Assembly (NCBI RefSeq): GCF_036014115.1
Contig: NZ_CP107913.1
Span: 5,131,001-5,195,000 of the forward strand
Direction of reading: 5' to 3'
Origin: Streptomyces sp. NBC_00448
Lineage (GTDB): Bacteria; Actinomycetota; Actinomycetes; Streptomycetales; Streptomycetaceae
DNA length: 64,000 bases
Below, in pieces: positions 51,113-61,380 of this stretch (its first letter is position 1; each line of letters begins with the position of its first letter). Position numbers and translations under genes: made by a program. The notes below the pieces were generated by a model. That model worked only from the letters and a program-made list of their open reading frames with translations, had not been told where the DNA came from and ran no database searches.

Positions 51113-52561
51113 CCGAATGATCCGCGCTGCCCTCGCCGACTTCAGCCACGTCGGGAACTCCGCCATGAGCAGGTCGTACAGCTCGCCGTCGTCCCGTTGG
51201 CGGGGGTCGCGGCCGGCCGCGAAGAACCCCGCGTTGTCGATCGTGCGCCCCTTGAGCGTGTCGAGCCCTTGGAGGAACTTCAGGCCGCGCGGGCTGCCGA
51301 AGCCGACGAACTGCCAGAAGATCGGCAGCGTGGAGCACTCCTGGAGCAGCCGCTTGGTGGCGCCGCGGTCGAAGGGCTCGCCGTCGGTCTGGAAGACCAC
51401 GTACGCCGGGTCGGTGGCGCCGCACCGCTGGTAGTGGTCGATCACCGCGCGCATCGCGGGGGAGTAACAGGTGCCGCCCCAGGGCAGTTTGCGCTGGAGC
51501 GCCTCGACCCGGCCGGTGTGGTTGTCCAGCGAGATCTCGGAGACGAGGTTGACCTGGCTGCCGAACACCACCACGGGCACCACACCGTCGTCGTCGAGGT
51601 TCGCGGACAACCCGAGGACCTGCTCGGCGAGGTGCTGCATGGTGCCGCTGCGGTAGTACGACTTCATGCTCGCTGAGTGGTCGAGGACGAGGTAGACCGC
51701 GGCGCGCTGACCGGTGATGCCCTGCTTCTGGAGGGAGATCCCGGCCTGCTTGTAGAGGTTGACCAGCGCGGGCGCGGCCTGCTCGACCTTCTCCAGGCTG
51801 ATCGCGGGCGCCAGCGCGGGAGGGGGCGCCGACGCTCGCACGGGCACGGGCATGGGCGCAGGCATCGGCGGGGGAGCGGTCGGCGGAGCCGCGGGCGGCG
51901 GCGGTACGGGCGGCGCCCACGCGGGCGGCGGCGGCCCGAACCCCTGTGCGGGTGACGGCATTTGGAGGGTGGGCGGCGCGAGCACGGCGTCGGGCACCGT
52001 GGGCGGCGACGGTGCGGGCTCCACGGCGGCCACCGGGGCGGGCGAGGGGGCCGCGGCGGGTTCGTCGTCCACCGACACCCCGAAGTCCCGGGCCAGCCCG
52101 GCGAGTCCGTCGGCGTATCCCTGCCCGACCGCCCGCACCTTCCACCCGCCCGCCCGGCGGTAGAACTCGGCGAGTACCACGACGGTCTCGCCGAGCCGGC
52201 ACGGTGGTGGCTCGAAAGTGACCAGCCGGTCGCCCGAGGTGACGCCGAGGCGCAGACCGCTGCCGCTGTCGAAGACCGTGCCGGGCTCGTCGGCATCGAC
52301 GCTGACCACGACCGCGACCGTGTGCACGGCGGCCGGCACGAGGGCCAGTTCGACGCCGATGGCCTGCCCCTGCACGGTGACGCCGTCCTGCGCCGGGTGG
52401 TTGTAGAAGACCAGGTCCGTGTCGCCGCGCACCTTGCGGTCCTCGGCGAGCAGCACCGCCGAGACGTCGACGGCGGTGCCGGTCGCGGTGACCTCGGCGC
52501 GGGCCGGGCCGCCGTCGAGGGCCGTGTTGCCGCCCGGTGTGAGTGCGATGGCGCCGGCCAT
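51110..52561 (-). CDS. TerD-domain protein with C-terminal VWA domain
   Basis: 483 residues. TerD domain (about 1-165, beginning Met-Ala-Gly-Ala-Ile-Ala-Leu-Thr-Pro-Gly-Gly-Asn) as in tellurite-resistance/stress proteins, a Pro/Ala-rich linker (about 170-270), and a von Willebrand A domain (about 285-470) with a MIDAS Asp-His-Ser-Ala-Ser (near 312). TerD/VWA proteins bind Ca2+ and act in envelope stress. Other ter genes are not adjacent. Confidence 0.9.
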   Translation of the reverse strand: MAGAIALTPGGNTALDGGPARAEVTATGTAVDVSAVLLAEDRKVRGDTDLVFYNHPAQDGVTVQGQAIGVELALVPAAVHTVAVVVSVDADEPGTVFDSGSGLRLGVTSGDRLVTFEPPPCRLGETVVVLAEFYRRAGGWKVRAVGQGYADGLAGLARDFGVSVDDEPAAAPSPAPVAAVEPAPSPPTVPDAVLAPPTLQMPSPAQGFGPPPPAWAPPVPPPPAAPPTAPPPMPAPMPVPVRASAPPPALAPAISLEKVEQAAPALVNLYKQAGISLQKQGITGQRAAVYLVLDHSASMKSYYRSGTMQHLAEQVLGLSANLDDDGVVPVVVFGSQVNLVSEISLDNHTGRVEALQRKLPWGGTCYSPAMRAVIDHYQRCGATDPAYVVFQTDGEPFDRGATKRLLQECSTLPIFWQFVGFGSPRGLKFLQGLDTLKGRTIDNAGFFAAGRDPRQRDDGELYDLLMAEFPTWLKSARAARIIR

Positions 52562-52659
52562 GGCCTGCCTCCCCCTGCTGCGTGGTCTGGAGTGTCCCAT
52601 TCTTGTCGCACCGGGCGCCGGACGGACCGTTGAGACGCGGATTATGTGATGATCGCGCG

Positions 52660-53343
52660 ATGTGGACGACAGTGACCTCGCGGAGACCGCGGCGCGCGCG
52701 GACGGCGGTGGTGGCGCTGGCGGTGGCCGGAGCCGCGGTGGTGGCGGCCGGCTGCGGGACACAGAGCGGCAGCGGCGCGTCGATGCCGGCGCCGGAGGGC
52801 ACGGACGACTTCAGGGTGCACGCCGACACCCTCCCGCCAGGCACCTCCGGCGGTACCGGCGTCCCGTCGTACGGTGTGCCGCCGACCGGCGGGCCCGGTG
52901 CCACCACCTCGGCACCCCCCAGCGGCCCCTGTCCCGCCTCGGGCCTGCGGGTGGGCGTCGAAGCGACGGACGCGGCGACGGGGCTGCGCCAGACCACGGT
53001 CACCCTCACCAACTGCGGCGCCAAGTCCCTTGCCGTCAGCGGCTATCCGAAGCTGCGGCTGCTGGACGACCACGGCCGTACGGTGGAGGTCCGGGTGCAC
53101 CACGGCGACGACATCGTCGACAGCGTCACCGACCCCGGGCCGGCCACGACGACCCTGCGCCCCGGCCGGCAGGTCATCGCGATCCTGGCCTGGCGGAACA
53201 CCTACACCGAGTCGAACGAACCCCCCGCGCTCGCCACCACCCTGGAGTTCACCGTCGCGGGCGCCGAGCAGCGCGTCCCGCTCAACGTCGACCTCGGCAA
53301 CACCGGCAAGCTCGACGTCACCGCCTGGTACGTCCACAAGTGA
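52660..53343 (+). CDS. DUF4232 lipoprotein
   Basis: 227 residues. Lipobox Val-Val-Ala-Ala-Gly-Cys, Gly/Ser/Thr/Pro linker (about 35-85), then DUF4232: Thr-Val-Thr-Leu-Thr-Asn-Cys-Gly near 114, Tyr-Pro-Lys-Leu-Arg-Leu-Leu-Asp and Ala-Ile-Leu-Ala-Trp-Arg-Asn near 173. A common streptomycete surface family of unknown role. Convergent with glpK. Confidence 0.9.
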   Translation: MWTTVTSRRPRRARTAVVALAVAGAAVVAAGCGTQSGSGASMPAPEGTDDFRVHADTLPPGTSGGTGVPSYGVPPTGGPGATTSAPPSGPCPASGLRVGVEATDAATGLRQTTVTLTNCGAKSLAVSGYPKLRLLDDHGRTVEVRVHHGDDIVDSVTDPGPATTTLRPGRQVIAILAWRNTYTESNEPPALATTLEFTVAGAEQRVPLNVDLGNTGKLDVTAWYVHK

Positions 53344-53360
53344 CCCGCCGCGCACGGCGA

Positions 53361-53391
53361 AGGCGGCCCTGACCCTCGGTCGGGACCGCCT
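53361..53391. terminator. Terminator between the DUF4232 gene and glpK
   Basis: AGGCGGCCCTGACC pairs with GGTCGGGACCGCCT (12 of 14) around CTC. Confidence 0.7.
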
Positions 53392-53427
53392 CGGCGCCGG
53401 GACGCCCGCTGCTCGCGCGGGTGTCGG

Positions 53428-54945
<1,518 letters not shown>

Positions 54946-55049
54946 GGCTAGCTGCCTCTCCTGGATCTGCTGGAGCTCCTGGGTCAACGAACATGTGGGG
55001 CAGCCGAGTCGCCTCGGCTGCCCGGGCTCACGTGCGTGGGATCGGCCCC

Positions 55050-55115
55050 GCGGGACCGGTCCTGCGGGATCAGCCCTGCGGGACCGGTCCTACGGGGTCA
55101 GCTCTGCGGGATCGG
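55050..55115. repeat. 14-bp tandem repeat array between glpF and glpK, reaching into glpF
   Basis: Units GCGGGACCGGTCCT, GCGGGATCAGCCCT, GCGGGACCGGTCCT, ACGGGGTCAGCTCT and part of a fifth. Every second unit holds the palindrome GGACCGGTCC, giving a 28-bp higher-order unit. The array covers the glpF stop at 55098. Confidence 0.85.
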
Positions 55116-55943
55116 GGTGCGGCCCTCGGGCTCCGGCGCCGCGCCCGGCAGGAAGCGGCCGACGAAGAGCTTGTAGGCGACGCCACCGACGAGGCCGCCG
55201 ATGAGCGGGCCGACGATCGGCACCCAGAAGTAGAGGTTGCCCCACTCGTCCCGCCACGCGTGGCGGTAGCCGGTGATGTAGCTCGCCAGCCGGGGCCCGA
55301 AGTCACGGGCCGGGTTGATCGCGTATCCCGCGTCCGTACCGAACGCCATGCCGATCGCGACGACCACCAGGCCGATGATGAACGGGGCCATGTTCGCGCC
55401 GGGCGGGTTGTTGAGCAGGTCGGTGAGGGCCAGGATCAGGATCAGCAGGATCGCGGTGCCGATCACCTGGTCGCGGAACGCGCCCCACTCGTGCACGCCG
55501 GCGGCGGGGTTACCGTTGCCCGGCAGGGTGGAGAAGATGAACTGGGTCTTGATGGTGTGGCCGGGGTCGGCCCGCGCGAGTACTTCGGTGTAGTTCCAGC
55601 GCACCAGCAGCGCGGCGCAGAACGCGCCGAGGACCTGGGCCGCCATGTACGGCGCGACCTTCCTCCAGGGGAATCCCTTGAAGGTCGCGAGGGTCAGCGT
55701 CACGGCCGGGTTGAGGTGGGCCCCGCTGAGCCGGGCCGCCAGGTAGACGCCCAGCGTCACGCCGAGTCCCCAGGCCCAGGAGATGCTGTCGTGATTTCCC
55801 AGACCGCCCGGGGGCGTGGTCAGGGCTCCACCGGCGACGACCTGGGCGACCACGCCGATGCCGAAGAGGAGAAGGATCAGGGTGCCGGCGAACTCCGCGG
55901 ACAACTCGCCGATCAGCCCTGAGCCGCGTGAACGTGGCGCCAT
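55098..55943 (-). CDS. glpF: Glycerol uptake facilitator (aquaglyceroporin)
   Basis: 281 residues, six membrane helices and two half-helices. Asn-Pro-Ala boxes Leu-Asn-Pro-Ala-Val-Thr (near 77) and Ile-Asn-Pro-Ala-Arg-Asp (near 217) include the Asp that distinguishes glycerol channels from water channels. N-terminal basic segment; short C-terminal tail ending in the repeat array. In an operon with glpK. Confidence 0.96.
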   Translation of the reverse strand: MAPRSRGSGLIGELSAEFAGTLILLLFGIGVVAQVVAGGALTTPPGGLGNHDSISWAWGLGVTLGVYLAARLSGAHLNPAVTLTLATFKGFPWRKVAPYMAAQVLGAFCAALLVRWNYTEVLARADPGHTIKTQFIFSTLPGNGNPAAGVHEWGAFRDQVIGTAILLILILALTDLLNNPPGANMAPFIIGLVVVAIGMAFGTDAGYAINPARDFGPRLASYITGYRHAWRDEWGNLYFWVPIVGPLIGGLVGGVAYKLFVGRFLPGAAPEPEGRTPIPQS

Positions 55944-56137
55944 GTCAGCCTGCTTCCCGCCGGTCGTACCGGACCGGCTCTGGCTCGTATTCGCATTTCT
56001 GCTCCTACTCAAGGAAGCACGGTGCAAAGGGGCTGGCGCGTATGGATGGGCCGTTCAGGGGAGCGCGCCGCGCCGGGCTGCGGGAAGGGGGTTCGGCGTT
56101 GTAGAGGTGGCCCCGCGGCGGTCCTGGTGAGGCGGTC

Positions 56138-56794
56138 CTAGTGCGGGGGCGGGGGAAGGGTGCTGGGGCTGGGCGGGGGTTCGGGCCAGACGAGGAGGAC
56201 GGGGCAGGGGGCGTGGTCGACGATGAAGCGGCTGTGCGGGCCGAGGCTGTGGGGGCCGAGGCGGGTGTGGTCGCCGTCGCGGGCGAGGACGAGGAGGGCG
56301 GCGTCCTCCGCTTCGGCGACGATCTCGCGTTCGACCCGGCCGGTGCGCTGGAGGGTGGTGCAGGGGCGGCCCAGGCGGGCGGCGGCTTCGGCGAGGAGTG
56401 CCTGGCCGGCGGAGGTGGCCTGTTCGGACAGTACGAGGCCGGGGTCGCGGGCCGGGCGGCCGCGGCCGAGCAGTCCGGCGAACGCGCCGTGGGCGGCGCC
56501 GGCCACCTCCGGTTCCGGCACGTGCACCAACACGATGTCGGCGCTGTCGGACGCGTGGGTGCGGACCGCGTCCACGCAGGCCGGCCAGGTGCCCTCGACG
56601 ATCCAGGCGACCACGGTCTCGGCGCCGCCGGCCCGGTGGGCGTGGCCCGGCTCCGGAGGTTCGTACGGTTCGTACGGGTCGGACGGCTGGTGGTGCTCGT
56701 GCGGCCGGCCGGGTCCGCCGGGGCCGCCTGGCCCGTCCGGTCCGCCCGGGCCCCGGGGACCCGGCCGATGCGGGGGCGGCGGGGGCGTTGGCAT
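56138..56794 (-). CDS. Universal stress protein-like
   Basis: 218 residues. Disordered Gly/Pro/His-rich N-terminus (1-60), then a Usp fold (about 62-205) with an ATP motif Gly-x2-Gly-x9-Gly-Ser pattern (Leu-Gly-Pro-His-Ser-Leu-Gly near 182) and Ala-Pro-Cys-Pro-Val-Leu-Leu-Val. Encoded 5 bp after the transporter at 56800, so probably co-transcribed. May sense nucleotide or membrane stress to tune it. Confidence 0.8.
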   Translation of the reverse strand: MPTPPPPPHRPGPRGPGGPDGPGGPGGPGRPHEHHQPSDPYEPYEPPEPGHAHRAGGAETVVAWIVEGTWPACVDAVRTHASDSADIVLVHVPEPEVAGAAHGAFAGLLGRGRPARDPGLVLSEQATSAGQALLAEAAARLGRPCTTLQRTGRVEREIVAEAEDAALLVLARDGDHTRLGPHSLGPHSRFIVDHAPCPVLLVWPEPPPSPSTLPPPPH

Positions 56795-56799
56795 GGGGG

Positions 56800-58056
56800 T
56801 CACCCTCCGATCACGGTCAACGAGAGCCACAGTGCCACCACGGCGACCAGCAGCGAGGCAGGCACGGCGATCGCGCCGAGGCGGGTGAACTCGCCGAGGT
56901 CCACCTCGGCTTCGTGGGCCCGCACGATACGCCGCCACAGCAGGGTGGCGAGAGACCCCGCGTAGGTGAGGTTGGGACCGATGTTGACGCCGAGCAGGAC
57001 GGCGAGCACCGCGCCCGCGCCGTGCGGCGCGGTCAGCGGGAGGAGGACGAGGACCGCGGGGAGGTTGTTGATCAGGTTCGCCAGCACCGCGGCCAGTGCG
57101 GCGAGCGCGAGCAGCGCGGGCAGTCCGGTGCCGCCGGGTACCGCGTGGCCGAGCGCCGAGCCGAGCCCGTGGTCGACCAGCGCGCGTACCACGATGCCGA
57201 GCGCGAGCACGAAGGCGAGGAAGGGGACGGCGGCGGACCGGACCAGGGCGCCGGGGGTGGTGCGGCGCCGGACCAGGGCGCGTACGGCGAGCACCGCGGC
57301 GCCGGCGAAGGCCGCCCACACCGGGTTGACGCCGAGCAGCGAGGCGACCACGAAACCGGCGAGCGTGCAGCCGACCGTGGCGAGGGCGAACCGGGGCAGC
57401 GGGGGCCGGTCGGCGGACTGCTGCGGGTGCGCGCCGGCGGCCAGGTCGGTGCCGAAGAACCGCCGCAGCACCACGTACTCCACGCCGATCGCGGCCAGCC
57501 ACGGCAGCGCCATCAGCGCGGCGAACCGGGTGAAGCTCAGCCCGCTGGCGGCCAGGGCGAGCAGGTTGGTGAGGTTGGAGACCGGCAGCAGCAGGGACGC
57601 GGTGTTGGACAGGTGCGTGCAGGCGTAGACGTGCGGTTTGGGGCGGGCGCCCAGCCGGGCGGCCGTCGCGAAGACCACCGGAGTGAGCAGCACGATGGTC
57701 GCGTCCAGGCTGAGCACCGCGGTGATCACCGAGGCGAGCACGAAGACCTGCCCGAGCAGGCGGTAGGGGCTGCCGCCGGCCGCGCTCGCCATCCAGCCGC
57801 CGCACGCGGTGAACAGCCCTTCCTCGTCGCAGAGTTGGGCCAGCACCAGGACCGCGGCGAGGAACCCGATCACCGGGCCGAGCTGCTGCGCCTCGGCCCG
57901 CGCGTGGTCCAGGGAGATCGCCCCGGTGCCGATCAGCACGGCGGCGGCCGGCACCGCGACGGCCGCCTCGGGCAGGCCCCACGGGCGCACCACCGCGCAG
58001 CCCAGCACGAGGACGAGCAGGACGGCGCTGAGCGTTTCGGCGGCGGCGCTGTTCAT
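56800..58056 (-). CDS. SLC13/ArsB-like ion transporter
   Basis: 418 residues, about eleven helices. Two halves each have an Asn-rich hairpin motif (Ser-Asn-Leu-Thr-Asn-Leu near 161 and Asn-Ile-Gly-Pro-Asn-Leu-Thr near 369), a mark of the ArsB/NhaD/SLC13 superfamily. Substrate could be arsenite, Na+/H+ or a dicarboxylate. Upstream of the universal stress protein gene. Confidence 0.85.
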   Translation of the reverse strand: MNSAAAETLSAVLLVLVLGCAVVRPWGLPEAAVAVPAAAVLIGTGAISLDHARAEAQQLGPVIGFLAAVLVLAQLCDEEGLFTACGGWMASAAGGSPYRLLGQVFVLASVITAVLSLDATIVLLTPVVFATAARLGARPKPHVYACTHLSNTASLLLPVSNLTNLLALAASGLSFTRFAALMALPWLAAIGVEYVVLRRFFGTDLAAGAHPQQSADRPPLPRFALATVGCTLAGFVVASLLGVNPVWAAFAGAAVLAVRALVRRRTTPGALVRSAAVPFLAFVLALGIVVRALVDHGLGSALGHAVPGGTGLPALLALAALAAVLANLINNLPAVLVLLPLTAPHGAGAVLAVLLGVNIGPNLTYAGSLATLLWRRIVRAHEAEVDLGEFTRLGAIAVPASLLVAVVALWLSLTVIGG

Positions 58057-58652
58057 CGGGCGGCGTTCATACGGAGGCGTTCATGGGGTGAGGTGCGGCC
58101 TTCCTGTCGCCGGGGAGCACGGCGGTCGTCGGTGGTCGGGGAGGGTGTGGCGGTCGTACGGGTGGTACGGGTCCGGCGCCGGTGGGGGACCGGGCGGACC
58201 CGACTGCCAGTGTGAGGGGTGCCGGCCGCGACAGGCGGATACGCCGGCCGTATGCCGCGCGTGCCGTGGTGCACGGGTGCCGTGTGCCGGGCGGAAATGG
58301 TGCACGCGTGCCGTGGTGCGGTGCGGGCGAGGCGCCGTACGGTCGAGGTGGTCGGCGGTCCGCGTGAACGGGGGAGCCCGCGTACGGGGGAGGGGACCGC
58401 CGGCCGGTCGCGCGGGCTCGCCGGGGGAGGGGGATCGCCGACCGTCCGCACCGCCTCGTGGGTATCGCGCCCGGGGCGGTGCGCGTGCGTGCGCTCTTCT
58501 TGGACGAGGTGCGTGCGGCTTAGGGTGGAGGTTGACGACCCGCCGCGCGGGGCCGTTGTCGTCGGCGGGTGGGGACGGTCGTCCGGGGGGCCGGACCCGG
58601 TGCCGGCTTGCGGTCGTGTGCGGTTCGCCCTCCACCGACCCCGGGAACCCGC
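58057..58652. other. 596-bp intergenic region before the PucR gene
   Basis: Divergent gap. It contains three GTTCAT motifs in the first 40 bp (GGCG(GC)GTTCAT-like, just upstream of the transporter start) and two copies of GCGTGCCGTGGTGC at about 58259 and 58305. No open frame has a family match or ribosome site. A promoter for the PucR gene is expected near its end; I see no clear hexamers. Confidence 0.5.
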
Positions 58653-60602
58653 GTGCTCACTCTCCACGACCTCGTCGCCGTGCCCGATTTCGGGTTGACC
58701 CTTGTCTCCGGCGACGGCGGTGCCGAGGTGGAGCAGGTGCTGGTTCCGGCCGACCCGGACGCGGAGTGGGGCGGCACGCCGATGGAGCGGGCGCTCGTGG
58801 TCGCCGACCCCGGCCGGATCGGCCGCCCCGACCGGCTGGCGCGGGCTCTCGCGGAGGGCGGTGCGGCCGGGCTGGTGCTCGCGGGCACCGACGCCGGCAC
58901 CGGCCGCGACCCCGTCACTGACCCCGGTACCGCGGGCCCGCTGGCCGAGCCGCCGGTGGCGACTGTCCGGACTGCCGTCGCGGCGGCCGTCGCCTCGGCT
59001 GTCACGGCCGCCGGAGTGCCGGTGCTGGCCGGCCCGCACCCGGTCGCCGCCTGGCGTGAACTGGCCCCGCGCGTCTCGGCGTTGGGCGCCGGCGCGGTAC
59101 GGCGCGGGCACGCCCGGCTGGCCGGCCTGCTGGACCGGCTGCCGGTGCCCGGTGCCGACGAGCGCTCGACCGTAAGGAAGTTGGCCGGCTACCTCGCCGA
59201 GGCGCTCGACGCGCGGGTCCTGGTGCACGCCGACGGGGAGGTGCTCGCCGCCGTGCCCGCGAGCGCCGCCGCGCTCGCCCCGCTGCTCGGCACGCCTCCA
59301 GGCAGCCCGCAGCCCACCGCGGCAGGCGACTTCGCGCAGACCGTCATGCTCGCCCCGGCCGGCGACGCGATGCTCGTGGTCGCCACCGCGGAGCCCGCGC
59401 CCGACCGGGTCCTGGTCGCGTACACCGCCAAGGCGCTCCGGCTGGCCGTCGCGGGGCTGCGCGAGCGGCGCGTGAACGGGGCGGTCGGCGACGCGCTGCG
59501 CGGGGTGCGGCTGTCCGCGTTCCAACTCTTCATGACCGGGCACGCCGTGGCCGCACAGCGCGTCGTGGCGGGTATCGAGGGCTCGTTGATGGACAGCGAC
59601 ACCGCGCGGGTGTTCATCCTCGACTGCGCCCGGGCGGCCCGCGACACGGTGCTCGCCGAGGCCGAACACACCCTCGCCGAGCGGGCGTTGGCCATCCGCT
59701 GCCCCGCCTACCGGCGGCACCTGATCTTCCTCGCGCCGCACCGCACCAGCGCCCGGGCGGAGGAGGGCCTGCACCGGCTGATGGACACCTTCGCCGACGC
59801 CCGCGTGCTGCTCGGCGGCAGCCTCGCCCACCCGCTGGACGCCGTCCCCGACGCCTACGGCGAGGCGCTGGACTGCCTGACCCGGGCCGGCCGCAACCCC
59901 GACCGGATCGCCATGGCCACCCGCAGCACCGGCATCGTCGACGTGCTCGCCCCCGAGGCCGCGCTCGCCTGGGCCACCCACCTGCTGCGGCCGGTGCTGG
60001 CGATGCCGCGCGGCGGCGGGCAGATCCTCGAAACCACCGCGATGGCCGTCGAGTTCGAGATGTCGGCGACCGCGCGGGTGATCGGGGTGCACCGCAACAC
60101 CGTCACCCGCCGGGTCCGGCAGGTGTTCGACGCGGTCGGGCTCGACCAGGACGCCATCCTCGACCGGGTGGTGCTGTCGCTGGCCGCGCAGATCGTGGCG
60201 CGGTACGGCAGCGCCGACCGCGGCGGGCGCGACGCGGACGCGGGCACCGTACCCGACCTGCACACCCTGCTCTCCGACCCCGCGCTGCGGGCCTGGGCGG
60301 AGAAGGCGCTGCGGCCGCTCGCCGACGATCGCCGCGACCTGCTGCGCACCGTACGGGAGTGGGTGCGGCACGGCTGCCGGTACGAGCCGGCCGCGGCGTC
60401 GCTGGGGATCGCGGCGAAGACGGTGCGGTCGCGGATCAGGGCGGCCGAGCCGCTGCTGGAGCGGGACCTGATCGGGGAGTTGCCGCTGGTGCCCGGCGAG
60501 AGCGAGCACCGGTTGGCCAGCGTCCGGCCGCTTGCGGTGGCCCTCTACGCCACCACCGGGCCGGGCGTACCCCGGCCGCCCCTCCCCGGCGGGCGGGCCT
60601 GA
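58653..60602 (+). CDS. PucR-type regulator with two C-terminal HTH
   Basis: 649 residues. PucR-type N-terminal ligand-binding domain (about 1-130, Leu-Thr-Leu-His-Asp-Leu-Val start), a central GGDEF-like/PucR region, and a PucR HTH (about 483-510, Ala-Arg-Val-Ile-Gly-Val-His-Arg-Asn-Thr-Val-Thr-Arg-Arg-Val). A second HTH-like segment lies near 590 (Ala-Ala-Ala-Ser-Leu-Gly-Ile-Ala-Ala-Lys-Thr-Val-Arg-Ser-Arg). GTG at 58653. The last residues are encoded in the tandem repeat at 60576. Likely controls a catabolic operon elsewhere. Confidence 0.88.
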   Translation: MLTLHDLVAVPDFGLTLVSGDGGAEVEQVLVPADPDAEWGGTPMERALVVADPGRIGRPDRLARALAEGGAAGLVLAGTDAGTGRDPVTDPGTAGPLAEPPVATVRTAVAAAVASAVTAAGVPVLAGPHPVAAWRELAPRVSALGAGAVRRGHARLAGLLDRLPVPGADERSTVRKLAGYLAEALDARVLVHADGEVLAAVPASAAALAPLLGTPPGSPQPTAAGDFAQTVMLAPAGDAMLVVATAEPAPDRVLVAYTAKALRLAVAGLRERRVNGAVGDALRGVRLSAFQLFMTGHAVAAQRVVAGIEGSLMDSDTARVFILDCARAARDTVLAEAEHTLAERALAIRCPAYRRHLIFLAPHRTSARAEEGLHRLMDTFADARVLLGGSLAHPLDAVPDAYGEALDCLTRAGRNPDRIAMATRSTGIVDVLAPEAALAWATHLLRPVLAMPRGGGQILETTAMAVEFEMSATARVIGVHRNTVTRRVRQVFDAVGLDQDAILDRVVLSLAAQIVARYGSADRGGRDADAGTVPDLHTLLSDPALRAWAEKALRPLADDRRDLLRTVREWVRHGCRYEPAAASLGIAAKTVRSRIRAAEPLLERDLIGELPLVPGESEHRLASVRPLAVALYATTGPGVPRPPLPGGRA

Positions 60603-60694
60603 GCGGCGGGCGGGTCTGAGTGGTGGCCGCCCCTCCCCGGCGGACGGGCCTGAGCCGCGGACGGGTCTGAGTGGTGGACGGGCCTGAGCCGCGG
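60576..60694 (+). repeat. 51-bp tandem duplication containing the PucR stop codon
   Basis: 60576-60626 and 60627-60677 differ at three positions, and a 17-bp part unit follows to 60694. The TGA at 60600 is in the first copy. The unit starts CCGCCCCTCCCC and carries GGCCTGAGC. A 51-bp unit (17 codons) keeps frame. Confidence 0.92.
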
Positions 60695-60852
60695 CGCCGC
60701 CGGATCGGAGCTTCGGCAGGGCACTCCGGCATGGCATGGATAGGTAAATTCCGCCGCCCGGCTGCCGTCCCGTCGACCGGGTGCGGCACACTGTGCTCCT
60801 TGACACCGAGACCGTCGCAGGGGCGGGCACTCCAGGGGGAAGGCGAACCACC

Positions 60853-61158
60853 ATGATCATTTGGGGTACCAGAAGTTACATCTACCAGCTGGCGATGATC
60901 ACGCTGCTCTGCGGGCGGTGCGGCAACCCGTCCGCCCACGCGCTGCGCCGGCGGGTCATGAAGTTCACCCTGTTCTTCATCCCGCTGTTCCCGATCAGCT
61001 CCAAGTACTCCACGCAGTGCACCTTCTGCGGTGCGCAGACGGCGGTGCCGAAGGAGCAGGCCGAGCAGCTCCAGGCGCAGATCGCCGCGTCGCCGCAGCC
61101 GGCGCCGCCCGCCGGCCAGCCGGTGCCGCCGCAGGGCGCGAACCCGTACCAGAGCTGA
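60853..61158 (+). CDS. Zinc-ribbon membrane-associated protein
   Basis: 101 residues. Cys20, Cys23, Cys56 and Cys59 (Leu-Leu-Cys-Gly-Arg-Cys and Gln-Cys-Thr-Phe-Cys) form a zinc ribbon (zinc_ribbon_15 type) with a hydrophobic run between (Leu-Phe-Phe-Ile-Pro-Leu-Phe-Pro). Gln/Pro/Ala-rich tail. Common in streptomycetes; function unknown. Confidence 0.87.
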   Translation: MIIWGTRSYIYQLAMITLLCGRCGNPSAHALRRRVMKFTLFFIPLFPISSKYSTQCTFCGAQTAVPKEQAEQLQAQIAASPQPAPPAGQPVPPQGANPYQS

Positions 61159-61186
61159 AGCGCCCGGCGTACGGGCCGACGTCGTT

Positions 61187-61226
61187 CGCCCCGGGGCCAC
61201 GGACTCCTCGTCCGGGACCCGGGGCG
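61187..61226 (+). terminator. Terminator after the zinc-ribbon gene
   Basis: CGCCCCGGG pairs with CCCGGGGCG and GGAC with GTCC, with small bulges and a five-base loop. It is followed by a GGACCG-rich run (61240-61290) with no other feature. Confidence 0.65.
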
Positions 61227-61380
61227 CTGGTGTGTCCGGGGCGGGACGGGACCGAGCGGACCGGACCGGACGGGACTGGACCGGACCGATGAGTTCCGCG
61301 GGTCCGGGTGGTCTGCCCTGGGTCAGACATCGGACCGTGCCGTGCGGAGTGCGGTCGCGGAACCAACGAGGGAGTCACCC

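Noticed and set aside
55944-56137. GylR-type operator before glpF
   Set aside because: I could not place a recognised GylR site; the AT-rich stretch near 55985-56010 may be the promoter, but there is no repeat to support an operator.
58053-60860. 935-codon minus-strand open frame
   Set aside because: Antisense to the PucR gene; composition typical of a GC-rich shadow frame.
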